This document shows positions 60,228 to 64,000 of a stretch of 64,000 bases of DNA, one piece after another (position 1 is the first letter of the stretch; every line of letters begins with the position of its first letter). The notes beneath the pieces are model-generated. The model was not told where the DNA came from, did not search any database, and worked only from the letters and a program-made list of their open reading frames with translations. Position numbers and translations under genes: made by a program. Source of the stretch: Thalassobius sp047123305 (GTDB taxonomy: Bacteria; Pseudomonadota; Alphaproteobacteria; Rhodobacterales; Rhodobacteraceae); NCBI RefSeq assembly GCF_047123305.1, contig NZ_CP138918.1, positions 1 to 64,000 on the forward strand, in the 5' to 3' direction.

Positions 60228-61580
60228 TCAGAAGACGTTGACGCGATGGGGGGCGTAGATCTCGATGATCTTCTCGACCGCCTGTTCCGGGGTCATCTCT
60301 ACGCTTTCACCGGTGCGGCGGCTGGTCAGTTCGACAACACCGTTTTTCAGACCGCGCGGGCCCACGGTGATGCGCCAGGGCAGGCCGATCAGGTCCATGG
60401 TGGCGAACTTGCCACCGGCGCGTTCCTTGCGGTCGTCATACAGCGGTTCCAGACCCACAGCGGTGAAGCTGTTGTAAAGCGCCTCACAGGCAGCATCGGC
60501 GGCCTCATCGCCCTGTTTCAGGTTCACAATACCGACGTGGAACGGGGTGACACCTTCCGGCCAGATGATGCCGTTGTCGTCATGGCTAGCCTCAATGATG
60601 GCACCCAGAAGGCGCGAGACACCGATGCCGTGGCTGCCCATGTGGACTTCGGTCGGCTTGCCATCCGGCCCCTGCACCTTGGCGCCCATCGCTTCTGAAT
60701 ATTTGGTGCCGAAGTAGAAGATCTGGCCAACCTCAATGCCGCGCGCAACGCAGCGGCGTTCCTCAGGCACCTCGTTGAAGAGCGCCTCATCATGGGTCTC
60801 ATCGGTGCGGGCATAGCGCGAGGTGAACTCTTCCAGCACGGCCTGACACTGTTCGACGCTGTTATAGTCGATCTCGCGCTCGCCGAAGGTCAGATCGGTG
60901 ATTTCGCGGTCGTAGAACACTTCGGACTCGCCGGTTTCGGCCAGCACCAGGAATTCATGGGTGTCATCGCCGCCGATGGGGCCGGAATCGGCGCGCATCG
61001 GGATCGCCTGCAGGCCCATGCGCTCATAGGTGCGCAAGTAGCTGACGAGGTGGCGGTTATAGGCGTGCAGCGCGTCCTCTTTGGTGAGGTCGAAGTTGTA
61101 GCCGTCTTTCATGTAGAACTCGCGGCCCCGCATCACACCGAAACGCGGGCGGATCTCATCGCGGAATTTCCACTGGATCTGATAAAGCGTCAGCGGCAGG
61201 TCTTTGTAGCTGTTCACATGGGCGCGGAACACATCGGTGAACAGTTCCTCCGCGGTAGGCGAAAACAGCATGTCGCGACCGTGACGGTCCTGCATCCGCA
61301 GCATTTCTTCGCCGTAGCCGTCATAGCGCCCCGACTCGCGCCACAGATCGGCAGACTGCAGGGTCGGCATCTGCATCGGAATGTGCCCGGCGCGGATCTG
61401 TTCCTGATGCACAATATTTTCAATCTTGCGCAGCACCTTGAAGCCCAGAGGCAGCCAGGAATAGATCCCGGCGGATTGCTGTTTGATCATGCCGGCGCGC
61501 AGCATCAGACGGTGGCTGACGATCTGCGCCTCGGACGGGTTTTCTTTCAGAACGGGCAGGAAATAGCGCGACAGACGCAT
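60228..61580 (-). CDS. proS: Prolyl-tRNA synthetase, short alphaproteobacterial type
   Basis: The 450-residue protein lacks the editing insertion of longer bacterial enzymes. Class II motifs are seen: motif 1 around GIYSWLPLGFKVLRKIENIV near residue 39, motif 2 QIQWKFRDEIRPRFGVMRGREFYMKDGYNFD near 135-165, and motif 3 VHMGSHGIGVSRLLGAIIEA near 313. It charges tRNA-Pro. ATG 61580 gives the standard MRLSRYFLPVLKENPSEA start; the frame to 61769 has no family match. Confidence 0.97.
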   Translation of the reverse strand: MRLSRYFLPVLKENPSEAQIVSHRLMLRAGMIKQQSAGIYSWLPLGFKVLRKIENIVHQEQIRAGHIPMQMPTLQSADLWRESGRYDGYGEEMLRMQDRHGRDMLFSPTAEELFTDVFRAHVNSYKDLPLTLYQIQWKFRDEIRPRFGVMRGREFYMKDGYNFDLTKEDALHAYNRHLVSYLRTYERMGLQAIPMRADSGPIGGDDTHEFLVLAETGESEVFYDREITDLTFGEREIDYNSVEQCQAVLEEFTSRYARTDETHDEALFNEVPEERRCVARGIEVGQIFYFGTKYSEAMGAKVQGPDGKPTEVHMGSHGIGVSRLLGAIIEASHDDNGIIWPEGVTPFHVGIVNLKQGDEAADAACEALYNSFTAVGLEPLYDDRKERAGGKFATMDLIGLPWRITVGPRGLKNGVVELTSRRTGESVEMTPEQAVEKIIEIYAPHRVNVF

Positions 61581-61807
61581 GAATGACCCCTTGGGATTGG
61601 CTAACTTGGTTTGCAACGGGTTTAGAAGAGGGCGGCAAGGCAGACAAGAGGGATTGCGGCTTGGGCGACACCGGGGGACACAAAGCCCTGTTCCAAAGGC
61701 AGCAAGACCCCGCTGGCCCTGCGTCCCGCAACCCTGCCCTCTTGATCTAAGCGGCAGAACCAACGACATAGGGAAACAACGAAAAAACGAACCACAGGGG
61801 CGTGATC

Positions 61808-62875
61808 ATGGCTTTGCCGGTGAAGGAACAGGTTGGATATTGGGGTGTGGCCACGGTCGCCTTTTCGGTGGTGCTTTGGTATCTGGGCGACGTGCTGCTG
61901 CCTTTTGTTTTGGGCGGCGCCATTGCCTATTTCCTGGATCCGGTGGCGGACAAGCTGGAAGAATGGGGCGCGAGCCGTGTGCTGGCGACGGTGATCATCA
62001 CGCTGGTGGCAGTCTGTGCCTTTGTGCTGCTGATCCTGCTGGTGGTGCCGACACTGATCAACCAGTCCCTCGCCCTCATCGAGGTGGTGCCGCAGCTGTT
62101 CAATGACCTCTGGGCCTTCCTGACCACCCAGTTCCCGCAGATTCTGGACGAAAGCTCGACGCTGAACCAGTCGTTGCAGCAGGCAGGTCAGACGATCCAG
62201 TCCAAAGGCGGCGAATTGCTGAATGCGATCTTCAGCTCGGCGCTGTCGATCATCAATGTGGTGATGTTGCTGGTGATTGTGCCGGTGGTGGCCTTCTACC
62301 TGCTGCTGGACTGGGACAACATGGTGGCCAAGGTGGATGAGATGCTGCCGCTGGACCACGCCCCCAACATCCGCCATCTGGCCAGCCAAATCGACGCAAC
62401 GCTGGCCAGTTTTATCCGCGGCATGGGCACGGTCTGTCTGGTGCTGGGAGGCTATTACGCCATTGCACTGATGCTGGTCGGGCTGCAGTTTGGTCTAGTG
62501 GTTGGCTTTGTCGCCGGTGCCCTGACCTTTATCCCCTATATTGGTGCGCTGTTTGGCGGCGCCCTGGCCATTGGGCTGGCGCTGTTCCAGTTCTGGGGCG
62601 ACTGGCTGTCGATTGGGCTGGTTGCCGGGATCTTTGTGCTGGGTCAGGTGATGGAAGGCAACGTGCTGACCCCCAAACTGGTAGGTAGTTCCGTCGGGCT
62701 GCATCCGGTCTGGCTGATCTTTGCCCTGTCGGTCTTTGGCACGCTGTTTGGCTTTGTCGGAATGCTGGTGGCGGTGCCAGTGGCGGCAGCCATTGGTGTG
62801 GTTGCCCGTTTTGGCATCGCCAATTACAAGAGCGGCCGACTGTATCAGGGCCACGCCGGAAAGCGCGAAGAGTGA
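61808..62875 (+). CDS. AI-2E family (PerM/YdiK-type) transporter
   Basis: The 355-residue membrane protein has the family layout: two N-terminal helices (WGVATVAFSVVLWYLGDVLLPFVLGGAIAYFLDPVAD region near residue 12), a periplasmic part of about 100 residues, then five or six helices with FIRGMGTVCLVLGGYYAIALMLVGL near 202, TFIPYIGALFGGALAIGLALFQF near 240 and GNVLTPKLVGSSVGLHPVWLIFAL near 285. The name comes from a proposed AI-2 exporter; the real substrate is often unknown. It overlaps the Hda gene as GTGA. ATG 61808 is chosen over GTG 61802. Confidence 0.88.
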   Translation: MALPVKEQVGYWGVATVAFSVVLWYLGDVLLPFVLGGAIAYFLDPVADKLEEWGASRVLATVIITLVAVCAFVLLILLVVPTLINQSLALIEVVPQLFNDLWAFLTTQFPQILDESSTLNQSLQQAGQTIQSKGGELLNAIFSSALSIINVVMLLVIVPVVAFYLLLDWDNMVAKVDEMLPLDHAPNIRHLASQIDATLASFIRGMGTVCLVLGGYYAIALMLVGLQFGLVVGFVAGALTFIPYIGALFGGALAIGLALFQFWGDWLSIGLVAGIFVLGQVMEGNVLTPKLVGSSVGLHPVWLIFALSVFGTLFGFVGMLVAVPVAAAIGVVARFGIANYKSGRLYQGHAGKREE

Positions 62876-63573
62876 ACCAACGCCAATTAAGCTTTGACCT
62901 GCCAGTGCGTCCCGCGCTGGGGCGTGCGGACTTTTTTGTCTCGCCGGCCAATGCGATGGCCGTGGTGCTGCTGGAAAGCTGGCAAAGCTGGGCGGGTCGC
63001 AAACTGGCCCTGATTGGCCCCAAAGGGGCGGGCAAAACCCATTTGGCGCATGTGTGGGCGGCGACCTCCGGGGCGCTGATCCTACGGGCTGTGGACCTTT
63101 GTGATGTGGAAATTCCCGCCGTGGCGATGGGGCCTGTGGTGGTCGAGGATGTGCAGGATATTGCGGGCCTCCGCCCGCTGGAAGAGGCGCTGTTTCACCT
63201 GCACAATCTGGTGCTGGCCGAAGGGTTCCCGCTGCTGGTTACGGCGGACCGTCCGGCGCATCTCTGGGGCATCACCCTGGCCGATCTAATGAGCCGGATG
63301 CAGGGCACCCAATCGGTCAATCTGGAACAGCCCGACGACCAGCTGCTTTCGGCGGTGGTGGCGAAACTGTTTGCCGACCGGCAATTGATGCCCGCGCCGG
63401 ATGTGATTGCCTATCTGGTGTCCCGCATGGACCGCAGCTTTGACGCGGCGGCGGATCTGGTGGCGGCGATTGACCGCGAAGCCCTGTCGCGCAAACGCCC
63501 AGTGACGCGCAAACTGGCGGCAGAGGTGCTAGGACAAAGTGAACTGCCGGACCTGCTGGACAATCCCGGCTGA
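62872..63573 (+). CDS. hda: DnaA-homologous regulatory protein (Hda/HdaA)
   Basis: The 233-residue protein begins with QRQLSFDLPV, a sliding-clamp binding motif (QLxFDL), then has Walker A GPKGAGKTHLAHVWAA near residue 44, VVVEDVQDIAGLRPLEEALFHLHN near 84 (Walker B position), and sensor regions LLVTADRPAHLW near 122. It lacks the DnaA DNA-binding domain. With the clamp it promotes hydrolysis of DnaA-ATP after initiation. GTG 62872 overlaps the upstream stop. Confidence 0.88.
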   Translation: MNQRQLSFDLPVRPALGRADFFVSPANAMAVVLLESWQSWAGRKLALIGPKGAGKTHLAHVWAATSGALILRAVDLCDVEIPAVAMGPVVVEDVQDIAGLRPLEEALFHLHNLVLAEGFPLLVTADRPAHLWGITLADLMSRMQGTQSVNLEQPDDQLLSAVVAKLFADRQLMPAPDVIAYLVSRMDRSFDAAADLVAAIDREALSRKRPVTRKLAAEVLGQSELPDLLDNPG

Positions 63574-63625
63574 GGGCGGCAGACTCCGTCATCAATTGTT
63601 CATATGAAGCGAGCATAAGCGCCTC

Positions 63626-64000
63626 ATGTCCCAAGCAGATTTCCTGAACGCTCCCTTTGCGGAGCCTGTTGACCTCCCCGATCTGGACCGCGAAGGCCCG
63701 GGCCGCTTCTTTAACCGTGAGCTGAGCTGGCTGGGGTTTAACTGGCGGGTGCTGGAAGAGGCGGAAAACCCCAAGGTGCCGTTGCTGGAACGGGTGCGGT
63801 TCCTGTCCATATCGGCAACCAACCTGGATGAATTCTACACCGTCCGCGTTGCAGGCCTGCGCGAGTTGAAACGCGAAGGCCGGACACGGCCCGCTGCGGA
63901 CGGTCTGACCCCGGCCGAGCAGCTGACCCTTATCAACGAAGACGCCCGCAATCTGATGACCCGCCAACAGGGCATTTTCACCGCCCTGCGCAAAGAGCTT
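63626..64000 (+). CDS. ppk: Polyphosphate kinase 1, N-terminal part (runs off the window)
   Basis: The 125 visible residues start MSQADFLNAPF and contain RFFNRELSWLGFNWRVLEEA near residue 34, FLSISATNLDEFYTVRVAGL near 63 and NLMTRQQGIF near 107, typical of the N-terminal domain of Ppk1. The full enzyme (about 700 residues) makes polyphosphate from ATP. It begins 52 bp after hda, a common neighbour in alphaproteobacteria. The catalytic histidines lie beyond base 64000. Confidence 0.95.
   Translation, partial: MSQADFLNAPFAEPVDLPDLDREGPGRFFNRELSWLGFNWRVLEEAENPKVPLLERVRFLSISATNLDEFYTVRVAGLRELKREGRTRPAADGLTPAEQLTLINEDARNLMTRQQGIFTALRKEL

Overview
The window is about 58-60% GC with gene content typical of a marine Roseobacter-group alphaproteobacterium (Rhodobacteraceae). 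The main pointers are the short type of ProS, a LolCE-LolD block, a one-chain indolepyruvate:ferredoxin oxidoreductase, IclR-, LacI- and GntR-controlled sugar ABC operons, and a GC-hairpin/GAGTATTT intergenic repeat. No rRNA, tRNA, CRISPR array, transposase or integrase was seen. This is inference from gene content; no database search was possible.

Layout. (1) 1-12.4 kb: a galactoside uptake and oxidation locus. A minus-strand operon encodes a binding protein, two permeases, a GH36 alpha-galactosidase, an IlvD/Edd-type sugar-acid dehydratase, an SDR dehydrogenase, DgoK, DgoA, an SMP-30 lactonase and the N-terminal part of a GH42 beta-galactosidase that meets an in-frame stop at the window edge. 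The IclR regulator and the transporter ATPase are divergent. Together these make a De Ley-Doudoroff route from galactosides to pyruvate and glyceraldehyde-3-phosphate. (2) 12.4-23.2 kb: a myo-inositol locus (class II aldolase, iolC, iolD, iolE, an extra Gfo/Idh/MocA dehydrogenase, LacI regulator, iolB, iolG) with matching TTGCAACCGGTTGCAA operators. A GFA protein, an acetyltransferase and a low-GC orphan gene interrupt it. (3) 23.3-25 kb: a chemoreceptor with a membrane-embedded input domain, and a small exported partner. (4) 25-30.4 kb: glpR, glpD, glpK and an iron-type alcohol dehydrogenase. (5) 30.4-32 kb: a LuxR-type regulator divergent from an iodotyrosine-deiodinase-like flavoprotein. 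(6) 32-42.1 kb: amino-sugar use (nagA, SIS deaminase, GntR regulator, GlcNAc kinase; divergently murQ and a complete ABC transporter with a Gfo/Idh/MocA gene). (7) 42.2-49.7 kb: a LacI-controlled ABC transporter with a GH63-like hydrolase, probably for a glucosylated compatible solute or alpha-glucoside. Both permeases and the hydrolase are split by about ten single-base homopolymer indels. (8) 49.8-64 kb: mostly core genes (Ior, Lrp regulator, two tiny exported peptides, a lipoprotein with an HEMTH motif, two c-type cytochromes, a P-loop kinase, LolD, LolC/E, DUF2937, DUF2306-like protein, ProS, AI-2E family protein, Hda, start of Ppk).

The first three quarters of the window is a run of carbon-acquisition islands. 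Three of them follow the same plan: a local regulator with a visible palindromic operator, a complete four-part ABC importer, and catabolic enzymes coupled by ATGA/GTGA overlaps. In all three importers a GC-rich hairpin lies directly between the binding-protein gene and the first permease gene. The points that most deserve a second look are the homopolymer-indel cluster, the unusual extra regions in both permeases of the third importer, the deiodinase homologue, the SDR lacking its catalytic lysine, the histidine-rich chemoreceptor membrane domain, and the tandem micro-peptides at 54.0-54.4 kb.
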